Assembly (NCBI GenBank): GCA_905250025.1
Contig: CAJNOJ010000045.1
Span: 62,001-126,000 of the forward strand
Source: Adineta ricciae
Lineage: Eukaryota; Rotifera; Eurotatoria; Adinetida; Adinetidae
Reading direction: 5' to 3'
Length of the DNA stretch: 64,000 bases
In this document: positions 23,156 to 34,199 of the stretch, one piece after another
Numbering within the stretch: position 1 is the stretch's first letter
How the letters are laid out: each line of letters opens with the position of its first letter
The notes under the pieces: generated by a model
What the model saw: only the letters and a program-made list of their open reading frames with translations
Told to the model about the DNA's origin: nothing
Database searches by the model: none
Position numbers and translations under genes: made by a program

Positions 23156-23677
23156 ATGAGTTCTACGTCTGAACGGAATTCTAATCGTATAGAATCAGAT
23201 GAACTGAGAACGTCTCTGGCTAACAACGTAGTTAACTATGACCCAATTCGAATCCGGCAAAACCGCAAACCTGCTCCGACAATTGCCACTGGTCGACGAC
23301 CCAAACATTTTGTTCTCGAAGGTGAAGAAGCCATCAGACGCGAGCAACGACGTGAAAAGAATCGTGAAACAGCGCGTAAGCTGAAAGAAAAACGGCAACT
23401 GATCGAAGAAAAACTCGACCAAAAGCTGAAAGAGCTCAAAGGTGAAAACTCCGACCTTGAAACTCGTATTCAGCAACTTCAACAGAAAAAACGAGTATTG
23501 GAAGAAGAAATCAATAGTTTTCCCGCCGATCCCCTACATAGCTTATTATCCAACACAAATACGGATGCAAATTCACTCTTATTCTTTGAACAATTGTCCG
23601 ATGATTCGGATTTTTTTGATGACACGATCGACAAGATCCTATTTTCCAGTACGGATGTGTGTCAGCATTCGATCTAA
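23156..23677 (+). CDS. bZIP transcription factor, tandem copy B
   Basis: Single exon, 173 residues from the first ATG (MSSTSERNSNRIESDELRTS). The shared N-terminal block is NVVNYDPIRIRQNRKPAPTI followed by ATGRRPKHFVLEGEEAIRRE. The basic region is EQRREKNRETARKLKEKRQL, with N and K in the N-x7-R/K positions and L-K where most bZIPs have C/S-R. The zipper follows (KLDQKLKELKGENSDLETRI). The C-terminus has the same acidic, aromatic motif as the other copies (FFEQLSDDSDFFDDTIDKIL). AATAAA at 23717-23722. It is closer to copy C than to copy A in the N-terminal block. Expected to be a nuclear dimeric DNA-binding protein. Confidence 0.9.
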   Translation: MSSTSERNSNRIESDELRTSLANNVVNYDPIRIRQNRKPAPTIATGRRPKHFVLEGEEAIRREQRREKNRETARKLKEKRQLIEEKLDQKLKELKGENSDLETRIQQLQQKKRVLEEEINSFPADPLHSLLSNTNTDANSLLFFEQLSDDSDFFDDTIDKILFSSTDVCQHSI

Positions 23678-24779
23678 TCTAATTCATGCTATTGCTTCTC
23701 TTCATCTTCTTTTGAGAATAAACTCAGTTGTCATGTATAGGAATCATACGTATCAAGGTCACTCTATTTCGTTTATATACATATATACGAACCCGGCAAG
23801 GATTCAAGTCAATCAGAAGCTTGCATGACATCTGTATCGATATGAATGAATTCAGTACTCTGCAATAGTCGTCAATTGATCAGTGAATATTTCTAACGTG
23901 AAAAGGTATTGCATAGATTGTCAAGGCGATGCACTTCGGAAATCCCTTCGTGAGATAGTTCTTCGTTTGCGTCAATTCGGAAAAAGTTTTCGAACAAATG
24001 TCAACTCTGCAATCGAATTGTAACCATTCGTCACATTTGTGCGCCCAGTCAGTTTCTCAATGTGTTCTTTTAGCACTATGCAAGACCGATGAATCTTCGG
24101 GGCACGGCGACCTGTGTATTGTTTATTAATTAAGAGATAAAATACCTTTTCCTAATCTTTTACGAATATGCGAACGATCAAATCATTCGGGACAGATATA
24201 AAATAGTGAATAAACGAGAAAGTTAATGGTTAATTAAACCAAATGTCAAAAAACACATGAAGTTTCTTATTCATGGTATAGTCACTTGCTCACTAAAGGC
24301 GTTTTCGCCCAGCATTTCGAATAAATCCTATAGGATAATCCGTATTTAGCCGTCCAACAACTTCGTTATTGTTCATTGCAATGACCCTCACGTATCGATT
24401 AGTCAAAACAATTCTGAGCTAACGTTCGAACAGATTCATTCTTCCTCACATATAGGTTATTCATCTGTCTCCAATGTACAAATACGATCGTCGTGACCAG
24501 CATTCAAAGAAAATCGACTTAATTATTATGATAAGCGGTGGTAAGAAAATTCATATGATTAATATCATCGCAAGTTGATATTGACCGGCAAGTGTATTTT
24601 TGGATATGCGAATGAAAAATACACATATCATACTTTCATACTACCTTCATTAAAACGATGCCTTTCAACGTTAGTATGTATCTAATCGTATGATCAGTTG
24701 TCACGATGATCGAAAAACCTACACTCGGCTTGTTAATGTCTGATATTTTTTTGTTCCTTCACGCATCATAAATACATAT
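23678..24779. other. Intergenic between bZIP copies B and C
   Basis: 1.1 kb spacer with the copy B polyadenylation signal at its start. No coding signal was recognised. Confidence 0.4.
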
Positions 24780-24802
24780 TGACGTCAGGAGATGAATATA
24801 TA
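24780..24802 (+). promoter_or_regulatory. Palindromic CRE followed by TATA box
   Basis: TGACGTCA at 24780-24787 is a perfect cAMP-response-element palindrome, the consensus site for ATF/CREB bZIP dimers. It is followed seven bases later by AATATATA at 24795-24802, then the ATG of bZIP copy C at 24850. The tight CRE-TATA-ATG spacing suggests a functional core promoter and possible auto- or cross-regulation by the neighbouring bZIP proteins. Confidence 0.55.
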
Positions 24803-24849
24803 CCGACGTGTCTCTTCGATTTTCATATCACTTCGACAAGTTACCAAAC

Positions 24850-25365
24850 ATGTTCTCAGACAAGTCAGTACCTTCATATTCAAGTCAATATTCAGCTTCA
24901 TCTGTGGATTCGAACGATAGTGAAGCGTATGCGGCAGATTCGAATGTCGTAGAGTATGGTCCAATCAAGATTCGTCAAATACGAAAACCCGCGCCGACAA
25001 TTGCCACTGGCCGTCGGCCGAAGCATCTAGTTCTTGTTGGCGAAGAGGCTCTCAAACGGCAGCAAAGACGAGAGAAAAATCGGGAAGCGGCCAAGAAGCT
25101 AAAAGAACGTCGACAACTGATCGAGGAAGAGTTAGGCCAAAAATTGAAAGAACTCGAAGGTGAGCATTTGACTCTACAAAGTTACCTTAAGCAACTTCAA
25201 GAAAGAAAGACAAATTTGCAAAGTGAAGTCGAGAATTGTCTCAATGATCCAATCAAAGAGCTTTTATCCAATCATAACCAAGACATGCTCTCATTTTTCG
25301 AGCAGTATCTCGACGATCCCGACCTATTCGATGAAGCCATAGAAAATATGTTGAACTTTGATTGA
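24850..25365 (+). CDS. bZIP transcription factor, tandem copy C
   Basis: Single exon, 171 residues from the first ATG (MFSDKSVPSYSSQYS). It carries the shared block NVVEYGPIKIRQIRKPAPTI then ATGRRPKHLVLVGEEALKR, the basic region QQRREKNREAAKKLKERRQL, a leucine zipper (ELGQKLKELEGEHLTLQSYL) and the acidic tail FFEQYLDDPDLFDEAIENML. As in the paralogues, the usual C/S-R of the basic region is L-K. AATAAA at 25449-25454. The CRE palindrome directly upstream makes it the best candidate for regulation by a bZIP dimer. Confidence 0.9.
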   Translation: MFSDKSVPSYSSQYSASSVDSNDSEAYAADSNVVEYGPIKIRQIRKPAPTIATGRRPKHLVLVGEEALKRQQRREKNREAAKKLKERRQLIEEELGQKLKELEGEHLTLQSYLKQLQERKTNLQSEVENCLNDPIKELLSNHNQDMLSFFEQYLDDPDLFDEAIENMLNFD

Positions 25366-25987
25366 GGCATCATCTTTTCTCCTCATATTGTTTATCTACG
25401 TTAGGTTTCTATTCATTTTGTAAATTTTGTTTTCGTAATCAAATGATAAATAAAGTATGTATGTTAGCCAAACAATCTCATGCAGGTAATGAAGACAACA
25501 CGAAACAAGTAACTTGTCAATAGATTTCAGGTAGTTTCTTTTTTCCTTTCTGTATGTTTATAAGTTGATTAAGCGATAATTAAATATCTTTAGACGATTC
25601 GAACTAATGTCATCTGCTTACCTGTGATGAAGAGACCACCTATCAAAACACATTACCATTTGTATATATCAATGAGGAGTCAAAAATATTATCTGCATGA
25701 AATATATTTTCATTATCATTGAGTGTACTTCTCGAGTGTTTTTTTATATTATGATATACGATGTGAGGAAAGAAATATACGTACGGATCACCGAAAGTCA
25801 GGAAGATCTTATGCATACTCGAAGATGTTACATGCACATTTTCCAGAGTAGTTTGAACTTTTATTCGAAAGAAAAGGAATTATCCGTTTTCTGAATGTAT
25901 TTTCAATGAGAAGCTCCGCAGTTTAGATAATGTGGTGATGAAACTGCCTCACGAGTAGAGTTTTATAGATGAGTAAACTAGTGTTGC
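25366..25987. other. Intergenic between convergent genes
   Basis: 3' flanks of bZIP copy C (plus) and the small membrane protein (minus). Open frames on both strands at 25643-25894 overlap one another and look non-coding. Confidence 0.4.
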
Positions 25988-26396
25988 TTAAACTTTCTTC
26001 AAAATAAAAAGAAAAGCCATGGTCACATCAACAACACAAGAAATGATCACAAGTAGACCATCGTGGCCTGCCCGTTTTGCACCTGGGTAATCTCCAAACA
26101 ATTCCCTATCATTGGCAATACAAGATAGACAAAACGCGAAAGCGGTCACGACAAACCCACTAAGAAGTATATTACCCAATAACCTGTATATATGATTCAA
26201 CGCAGAAAGCGCCGCCTTTCTTCGTTGAAAAGTACTGATCGTATGTTGACGAACAAAATGTTATCCGACGTGCTCGTTGATTCTGAAGGAAGATTGAAGA
26301 CTTCATAGCATATAGACTCATCTTTTGTGTTCCATTTGTATTGCAGTTGGCATCAACCGGTGGGCAATGTTTATCACCTACAGACAGTGCTGCCAT
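25988..26396 (-). CDS. Small membrane protein with two C-terminal TM segments
   Basis: Two exons (26396-26236 and 26183-25988) around a 52 bp GT-AG intron give 118 residues in one frame. The N-terminal part is cysteine-containing (DKHCPPVDANCNTNGTQ), then two hydrophobic helices follow: LLGNILLSGFVVTAFAFCLS and GLLVIISCVVDVTMAFLFIL, joined by a short polar loop (DRELFGDYPGAKRAGHD). This looks like the last two helices of a four-helix membrane protein. A TTGTTAG acceptor-like site lies just before the ATG, so an upstream exon with two more helices is possible, but I could not find it. Alternatively this is a 5'-truncated relic. Confidence 0.45.
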
Positions 26397-26818
26397 ATTA
26401 CCAAGACTAACAATGAGTTAAAACTTATGTTTTGTCTTAAGACTATGTATTATCTCTGTCTGTCCTCTTCCAAACTAACGACATGATACTCGATAAATAT
26501 TCGAGCGGATAGTCTATCATATAACATTTGAATTCATGCAGAAACATGACAAGATCTTCTTTGTCAAGCCTGATTTTCACATATTGATCGTTGTTTTATA
26601 TTGACTGACATGTTTGGCAACGACAGAAAGTATCAATACTGTTTTATGAGCATTTATCATAAAATTCAAAAGAAATGTCTTGCATTACAACAAATAGATG
26701 AGATGTTCTGTGTTCTAACTAGTTAGTAATACATTAGTAATGAAAGACTTGTCCTTAAAACGAAAACAGGCAAGTCGACGGAATTTGTTTAAAATTTCTT
26801 TTCTTTCGTTAAACGATC

Positions 26819-27919
26819 TTAAATATCTTGCACGTATGATAAATTGTGAACGGTAATATCGATTTTCGCTGGTTGTTCATTGTATTTTTCATTATCTTCG
26901 ACGATTTTGTCGGCATCTTCTTTATTGATTGTACCATTGTTGTTCAATGTTGTATTTGCGATCGAGCAAACCTTCTCTTCAACTTTCGTTTCTCCACTTG
27001 CTAATTTTACCCAGTATTTGCGTGTTTCATCGATGACACGTTGAGCGTAATCGCGATCAGCATATTGTTCGTTAAGAGCGAATTTGTTTGGAGGTTTACC
27101 TGTTGGAACTTTGTAGTATTTGAACCAACGTCGTGTTGCTTCGAGTAAACCTGGAAGATATTTCTCAACATCGTTTATATCGTTGATCTATCGAAAAAAG
27201 AAGAAAGTTTTTTTTTCGAAAACTGAATAAATACCACTTTACTTGTGAAGCGAGTTTGTCGCGGACATCAATACCGATTAATTTCCAATCAGTTTCGCCT
27301 TCATCAATTAAGCCGAGAACACCGACGATTTTAACTGGTACAATCGAACCAGTTGCATGTAGGCTAGTACCAATTTCACAGACATCTAATGGATCGTTAT
27401 CACCAGTAGTTTTTGTATCTTCATCGATATGATTCGGATCTTCCCATGTTTGGGGTAATGCACCATAATTCCATAAATAACCATGATATGGGAACACATT
27501 GTGCACAAAACGAGGTTTGCCTGAAAAAGGAAACAGTTCAACATCGAGATTATTCTCCATTAAACTCTCAACAAACCACTCTTGACATCTTGAACGATTG
27601 GATTTAATTTCAATTGTTTGTTTATTTCCATTTTAGCATTTGTCCATCGCGGTACCTCAACGATCATATTATAGACGGTAGTTCCATTTGCTGTTGACGT
27701 GTATTGTTCGTTAACGAGTGGAATGTCATGAAAAGGTGAAACGATTGCCTTTGTTTGCACATCGCGAAAATAACAACGATAGTTGAGAGTGTGTAATTGA
27801 CCACGTTCAACGATTTCATAACGACGGTTTGCATTGTCGCCTGCTTGTGGTGCAATACTTGTTAGAGGGATACCTTGAGTACCGGTGTTTGCATCTGGTT
27901 TTTTTGGTTCGGTCGACAT
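26819..27919 (-). CDS. PPA1: Inorganic pyrophosphatase (family I, soluble)
   Basis: Hydrolyses pyrophosphate to two phosphates, pulling biosynthetic reactions forward. Three exons (27919-27577, 27520-27244, 27188-26819) with 56 and 55 bp introns give 329 residues. The family signature [12 protein letters not shown] with its metal-binding aspartates is present. Other conserved segments are [22 protein letters not shown] [49 protein letters not shown] and [17 protein letters not shown]. An N-terminal extension of about 40 residues ([19 protein letters not shown] onward) exceeds the human cytosolic enzyme (289 residues). A strong TTTCAG acceptor lies upstream of the ATG, so a 5' UTR intron or an alternative first exon with a mitochondrial presequence is possible. 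It faces the coiled-coil gene at 28519 head to head. Confidence 0.95.
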
Positions 27920-28518
27920 TGTATATCGAAAACGCGATAGAAAGTTCTGAAAGAAAAAAAAAAGGATACGATCAAACAAATTCGTCGATGCGTCAAGTCT
28001 ACAAAATAATCGTAAATACAATAATGCTTAGCACAATTGTTTCGCTTCGTTGCACAGATCATGTATTTCTCTTATTCGAACGATCAGTTTTATATCGGGG
28101 TTGAACGAACAGTAATTGTGACCTCATTTCATGAAATGATTCGTTTTCTGCCAACGTGTGCTCGGCTTGTGCAATAATGCCGATGTAAGGCCTCCCATGA
28201 ATCATATACTGACGTGGGTTACACATGCGAAAACATTCCTATCTTTGAATGAGAAAAATAACCACTGAAAATACCTTGTTTTTGCATTCAGACTTCGTCA
28301 AAACACAGATTTCGAAAGAATAAATTTTTTCTGAAAAAATCTTTAGCTCGTTAAATTTTTTTCACTTCGATTCCAATTCAATTTAATCGATACGATAATT
28401 AGGTCACTTATACTGACGCCCTCTGTTTCTCATGTCAATGTTACTATAGCAACCAGATCAAAAATGGCTACTTTAAAACATTTCACTCGTTTTACTTAAA
28501 ATAATCTCGATTTTAAAA
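27920..28518. other. Shared divergent promoter region
   Basis: 600 bp between the starts of pyrophosphatase (minus) and the DUF4515-type coiled-coil gene (plus). It includes a TGACGTGG element at 28210-28217. A polypyrimidine-AG acceptor on the minus strand near 27941-27955 suggests a non-coding first exon for pyrophosphatase. Confidence 0.4.
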
Positions 28519-29690
28519 ATGCCACCAAAAGGGAAAAAAGGGAAAAAGGGCAAATCAGACAAGAAGAAGAAAGATGCACCCGAAAAAGAAGAGAAACTCC
28601 GTCCGTCGGACAAAGAACTCGTTCTGCAAGAGGAGTAAGTCTCTTTCAATTAACTGCATATGCATAATTTCGATCTTAGACTCGACAAGAAAGTTCAGAA
28701 ACTAGCAGAAATCAAGTTGCGTGTTCGTACAGCGTAAGTTCTGTAATACGACATACTTATCCGATTATATTTTCAAATCCTCTTATTAGGCAAGAAGAAA
28801 ATCATTGGCTCAATGAAGAAGCAAGTAAAGTTCGCGCGGAAACAGTGCGTATTGACATCGTAGTTCAAAATGGATTATTTTTATTTACATATTAGGCTGA
28901 ATACGTGCAATACATGGCAAAGAAGACGAACACACGGCAAACGCAAGTGATTACCTTGACAGATTATCATCACGAACAAATTCGAAACATCAATCGAGAC
29001 AAAGAGAATATGTTAAAGGACTATGAAAAGAAGAAAGAAGGTTTTTTACAAACTAAAGTTGATATTTACATCATATGAATGGTTTTCTTCTAGAATTACG
29101 TGCTCAGTTAATGAAAAAAGAACAGATATTAGCTCAAACTAACCGTGAATTGGAAGCTATTGGAGAATATCGAGTTCGTTGTTCGAAGGTTTCTTTCGGA
29201 AATGAAAATCTTGTTTTTAGAACATCCAAGAACAACAGAACAATGAAATCAAACGTTTACAAGAAGAAATCAATCAAATTCGCGGTAAACATGTCCGAGA
29301 AATTGCCCAAATGAGAACGACATTCGAACGAGCTCTTCATGATCAACGTATGGACGAAGGAGCTCGAGTACAAGCGATCCGACGACAAGCCGATGAAGTC
29401 AGTGAAGAAAAGCAATGTTATCTTATCATACTATTTTGTTTTGGTTTTCATAGGAAGCCGAACAATTTTTGTACGATCGAAGTGTTGCCATTCAGAACGA
29501 AAATCTTCAATTACGTAAATCATTACAAGACTTTCTCAAACGAATCCGTGCATTAAATGAATCGAAACAGCGATTGGAAGAAGAACAAATCCATCTGATT
29601 CGACAGTTAAAACTAGCAACAGATCTTCAACGTATACGTCTGAACAAAGCACCGTCGGCGATAACTGCGTCGGCGAAGAAATCGACGTGA
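28519..29690 (+). CDS. DUF4515-type coiled-coil protein (CCDC166/BBOF1-like)
   Basis: Seven exons (28519-28634, 28680-28733, 28790-28844, 28896-29040, 29094-29173, 29221-29397, 29454-29690) give 287 residues. The N-terminus is Lys-rich (MPPKGKKGKKGKSDKKKK), as in BBOF1 and CCDC166. From residue 30 it is nearly all coiled coil, with segments such as EYVQYMAKKTNTRQTQVITL, ELRAQLMKKEQILAQTNREL, NEIKRLQEEINQIRGKHVRE and NLQLRKSLQDFLKRIRALNE. This layout fits the DUF4515 family, whose studied member BBOF1 acts at basal bodies or axonemes of ciliated cells. One intron (29174-29220) is only 47 bp. AATAAA at 29708-29713. The family call rests on pattern resemblance. Confidence 0.75.
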
Positions 29691-31640
29691 ATTATGTTTC
29701 ATCTCTGAATAAATTTTCTCATACTTAGCGAATAACACTTGTTTTCATGTATCTCCATAGCGATGGTTAAACGAATTTCAACGAAGTATCCTTTGATAAA
29801 GTACGGAAATGTACTATCGAACAATCTATAGACAAGAAAGAAAATACCACGATCTAATCAGAAATTCATCGAAATGTCAAGTTAGTAATAGGATTTTAAG
29901 CGAGTATGCCCGACACCATATATCTCATTGGAAATTATCTATGAGTAACAACTCTGATTTCTCTCTCTCTCTCTTTTGCAACAATAACTTGTGTTCATGC
30001 TGAATTGATACAATAGACTTCATTAATAGATCCGATTGTCAACTGATACTCTGGGTAGGAAGTGAACTTTTGCTTCCAGCATCGAAACGATCAACAATGT
30101 TTCTTATCTGTTTATGCAATCATTATGTTCACTAGTTATTATTCTTTTCCCCTCGAACTCTATTATTCATCATCCTACACGATAGAAGCCAAATGAGATA
30201 AACAGATAAAAGCAAACGAGTTTTTTTTTCGCTTTTATTGTTCCTATGTTTTCCAGCAGCGATAGAAAAAAAAAACGAGAGAAAATCTATTATACATCTG
30301 TAACATTATCCTTGTCAGTAAGACAGTCTTCGCTGAGATCAAATCATCGACGAGTAAGTTGATGAATGTTTTTGTCGTTGACCACGACTTGTTTTTCTCT
30401 TTCATGATAAGATCATTCAATTGAACAGATGTCTTTATTCAAGTAAGTTTCAACATGTATTGATTTGTTTTGATCGGATGGTGTATTTGATTAAGGAGAA
30501 AGTCAAATCGAATATACGAAGATTGACTTGATCGATATGAGAACATGTCATACACTTTGATTGTGTTCTGACAATTCGAAGATTCTCCTGTCAGTCAAGG
30601 TGACGGACAAGCGCATTTGCGTTGCCAGTTTCATTCTATCTTGATAGAAATCGTTATCAGATTGATGAAAGATAGATTTTTTTTGATATTACACATACGA
30701 CGTCGACCTTGTTCTTGATCATTTAATCAAACGATGATAAAAATCAGTTGTTATTCATTTGTCTCTGTGTGTTAAGAACAGCTTAGCTTCTCTCGTTTTT
30801 TTTTCACCTAAGGCCATCAAAATATAAAGAATAATCTTCAAAGGTGTTCGTTCATTGCGAGTCGAAAGAGAAAACGTTCTCTGATAAATAGCCGATGATT
30901 ATTTAAATGTCTTGTCATTAAGTAAAGCACAGGATTGAAATGTATATGATCGTATGATATCATCATTCTATTGGTAAGAACTATTCACTCATCTAAATGA
31001 ATATACATATGTTAAAATAATGAGGAAAATGACATATGCACTCGATATACACGATGCAATACTTGTATCTATATGATAGGATCATATAGAGATGGCTTAT
31101 GACAAGTGTAATGTATATGCATATGTGTGTGTATATATAAACGAGCGTTAGAATGAGAAACGGAAGTTTTACTTTATCACTTTTTTGTACGATAATTGTA
31201 AGTGGTTAAATGAGAACGTGGTAGGACGACGAAAAAATGCGATTGAAAAGGTATGATGAATTGTTCTTTTGCGAAGGAAAAGCGATATTTCATTAAGAGT
31301 TAATGGCAAAACGATTGTTTATTATTTTTTTCTGTTGTTATTGAGTTTAGCAAATCAGACGAGTTCGTACATTTATCTTCTTCTTCTTCGTCGGATGGTT
31401 CGTGTAAGTTTTTCTTCTGTGCCTTCAAAACCTTTCGAAGAAGGTCAACGTATCTGGAATAGGAATGAAAGGTTATATCAGCCATCAGATAAGAACTTGA
31501 ACAGTGAAACGATCTCTTCTGCACATTTATGACATCTATCAGTCGCGATGATATATATGTATACATACACATGAGAAAATCAACGTTTGATATATTTGAA
31601 ATCGATCGAATTTCGTCTTCCTTTGTTTAGATCTTTGCTT
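29691..31640. other. Long intergenic / 5' region of NOS1AP
   Basis: About 1.9 kb of AT-rich sequence. A TATA box (TATATAAA, 31134-31141) and a TTTAG acceptor ending at 31630 suggest that the NOS1AP transcript starts near 31165 and has a spliced 5' UTR. Open frames on both strands at 31269-31572 overlap this putative leader and are not supported as proteins. Confidence 0.45.
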
Positions 31641-33717
31641 ATGACAAAAAAAGCTCGCGCATACAATCCCATGTTTGAAGACGGATTTGATAGTAAGATA
31701 CCATTACATAATGATGAAGCATTTCAACACGGAATTGAGTTTAAAGTTAAAGTAATGTTTTATGAATGTGTAGCGATATCGACATCGAATTCTCTGGAGT
31801 TTTTAGTTTATTGGTTCGCTCGAAGTGCCCAAACCAACAAATCGAAATGAAATCATCGCTGCTATGCGTCGAATTCGTGTAAGTTACTTATCGCTACAAT
31901 AAAATCACCATGGACGCTTGAAATTTAGTACGAATTTAAATCACGAGCAGCTAAAAAACGTCCCGTTCATTTACTGATATCTGTTGATGGCATCAAAGTT
32001 GATCTATGGAGAAAAGATCAGGTAACATCCATAGTACAATAATCTTGCACTATTCTCTACTGTCCTTCACTAGAAAAACGTCTATTTCGAGGAAGATCGA
32101 GCGATAATCATGCAGCATCCGATCTACCGGTAAGAAAACGAAGACAACTAATTCGATTTCGAAAATTTCTTTTTCTTTCTAGAGTGTTCTATGTGTCACA
32201 CGACAGTCAAGACTTGAAGATTTTCAGTTTCATCACACGCGACAATACTACCAACACATTTCGTTGCAATGTTTTCAAAGCTTATAAAAAGGTAAATTCA
32301 ACTAGTGAAAGCTCATATCAGTCTCCGTCATCAAGGATAATTTCTACGAACGACGACAAATAATCCTTGATCGTTCGTTTTGTACCTGACGAAAACATTA
32401 ACATAGAATGATAAATATGTCTAAACGAATAATTGCTCGATACTGCAAGATTAATGATCACCTAGTTTCTTTCGCATTCTAGAACGAAGCGATCCATATT
32501 GTTCGAACTATTGGTCAGGCGTTTGAAGTGTGCCATAAACTCTCTGTACCACAATCGCCACCACTTCCGCCACCACCGACAACGACAGCCGTTGTTCCTT
32601 CCGAAACAAGTTCGTAGATTCAGTCGAATTGGTAACCTATCGAATAAACTTCGTTTTCAGATGCATCCGAAAAAGCTGATTGTTATTTACCAAGTGTTCA
32701 ACAACCGATTGTAAGTGTCTCTTTGATGAAAGATAGAAAAACTGTTTTTTTCTCGTTTAGTCTCCATCAGTGAACAAACGAACTTCGTCAGGTTTACTCC
32801 ATTCACCATCGACAAGTGAATTTACACTTAAACATCAAATGCAATTCATGCAGGAGCAATTACAACAAATCCAACATGAATCGGAATTGACATTCAATCA
32901 ATTGAGATTAATCAAAGAACAATTAAACATCGAAATTGCTGCTAGAGTCGATTCCCAAGTTTGTGTACAGCTCGAATCTCACGGGATGAACTCATTTCTT
33001 TCGTTCTAGAATAAAAACAAGTTATTAATCGAACGTAATCGAGAATTATTAACACATATTCAACAACTATTGCTTTATACAAATGAATTAGAATTGAAAT
33101 TGAACAATAGTAATTACAAACCATTGGAAGTGTTGAAAGTATGATGTGAACATGCAGATCAAATCTTGAAAAAGTTCACATTTGCTTTTCTTTTCCTCGA
33201 AGGGTCTTCAATCTCGTCCGACAAATCTATTTCTCCTTCCGAAATTGTTTTCAACGTTGACGGCATCGAATTCGACTACCGGCACATCGAACCAACAAGA
33301 TCTTGTCAGTAATTCTCCGGACTCTGGTAAAGGCAAAGAAATCTCCTCGGAAAGCATCTCCGATGCATTTCTCTCAAGCATTCACGATCAACAATTAAAT
33401 AATTCATGGCATCTAAACCATCTGAATAATTCAACATCTGTACTCGACGATCTGACGACCCAATCGCTATCGATCAATGAGACCGTAAATGGCAATGGGA
33501 ATTCTTTCTTCGACAATTAAATTTCTTTTTTCAGACTGCAAAAACTAATCCTAAAACCTTTGAAGAATATTCTTCCACCGCTTCGTCTTGTTCTTCGATA
33601 AGAACAACCAATCCGAATCCAATCGAACATTATCTTTACGATCACATTATTCCATCGGAATCTTCTTCATTTACAAACTCGGCCTTTAATCAAAGTCCAT
33701 TACGTACAAATAAATAA
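31641..33717 (+). CDS. NOS1AP: NOS1AP/CAPON-like PTB-domain adaptor
   Basis: Eleven exons (31641-31751, 31807-31878, 31929-32021, 32074-32129, 32183-32291, 32483-32609, 32661-32710, 32761-32958, 33010-33138, 33203-33484, 33535-33717) give 469 residues. The PTB domain spans about 15-175: [75 protein letters not shown] and [16 protein letters not shown] all match vertebrate NOS1AP closely. A proline run ([10 protein letters not shown]) and a coiled coil ([20 protein letters not shown] and ELELKL) follow in the same order as in the vertebrate protein. NOS1AP links neuronal nitric oxide synthase and Scribble-type polarity proteins to other partners. The last residues (SPLRTNK) do not resemble the vertebrate nNOS-binding tail. 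The gene has a 191 bp intron among short ones. Confidence 0.93.
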
Positions 33718-33797
33718 ACAATCGATTCTTTTCAAGCGAGAGAGAGTGTGTGTGAAACTGTTTGCTTAGATAATCGTCTTTCATTATATTCTACTCG

Positions 33798-33877
33798 GTG
33801 TGTGTGTGTGTGTGGATTGATACGCCCAATTCATATTCTATATATTATAGAACTTTAACCACTCTCTCTCTCTCTCG
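33798..33877. repeat. (GT)n and (CT)n microsatellites in the NOS1AP 3' flank
   Basis: A GT-repeat at 33798-33814 and a CT-repeat at 33861-33877, just after the NOS1AP stop. Simple repeats with no coding role. Confidence 0.8.
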
Positions 33878-34199
33878 CTCCCTCACCCCCTCACATTTGA
33901 TTGTGTCAGATATGTTATTCTGTCTTCGAAGAAAAAAAAACGTTTCGCTTATAATTTTAGAAATAAAATCATAATCCACATTTTCCTTTTTTATGAAGTA
34001 TCTATGGCTGATGCAATCGAGTTTTTTTCCTTTCTGACGACGATACACGTACGTACACGTCACGATTACATATGATGGTGTAATTAATGAAAATAAGGAA
34101 AAAAACAATATGTTACTCAGTTAATTGCACGAAAGAAATGTAATTTTTGATATATAAATAACTAGATTTTTTCATCAATGTTTCACTTTACTCCATACA

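Noticed and set aside
31269..31572. Open frames on both strands upstream of NOS1AP
   Set aside because: They overlap a probable 5' UTR that follows a TATA box; one is a GAA/TTC-rich low-complexity frame.
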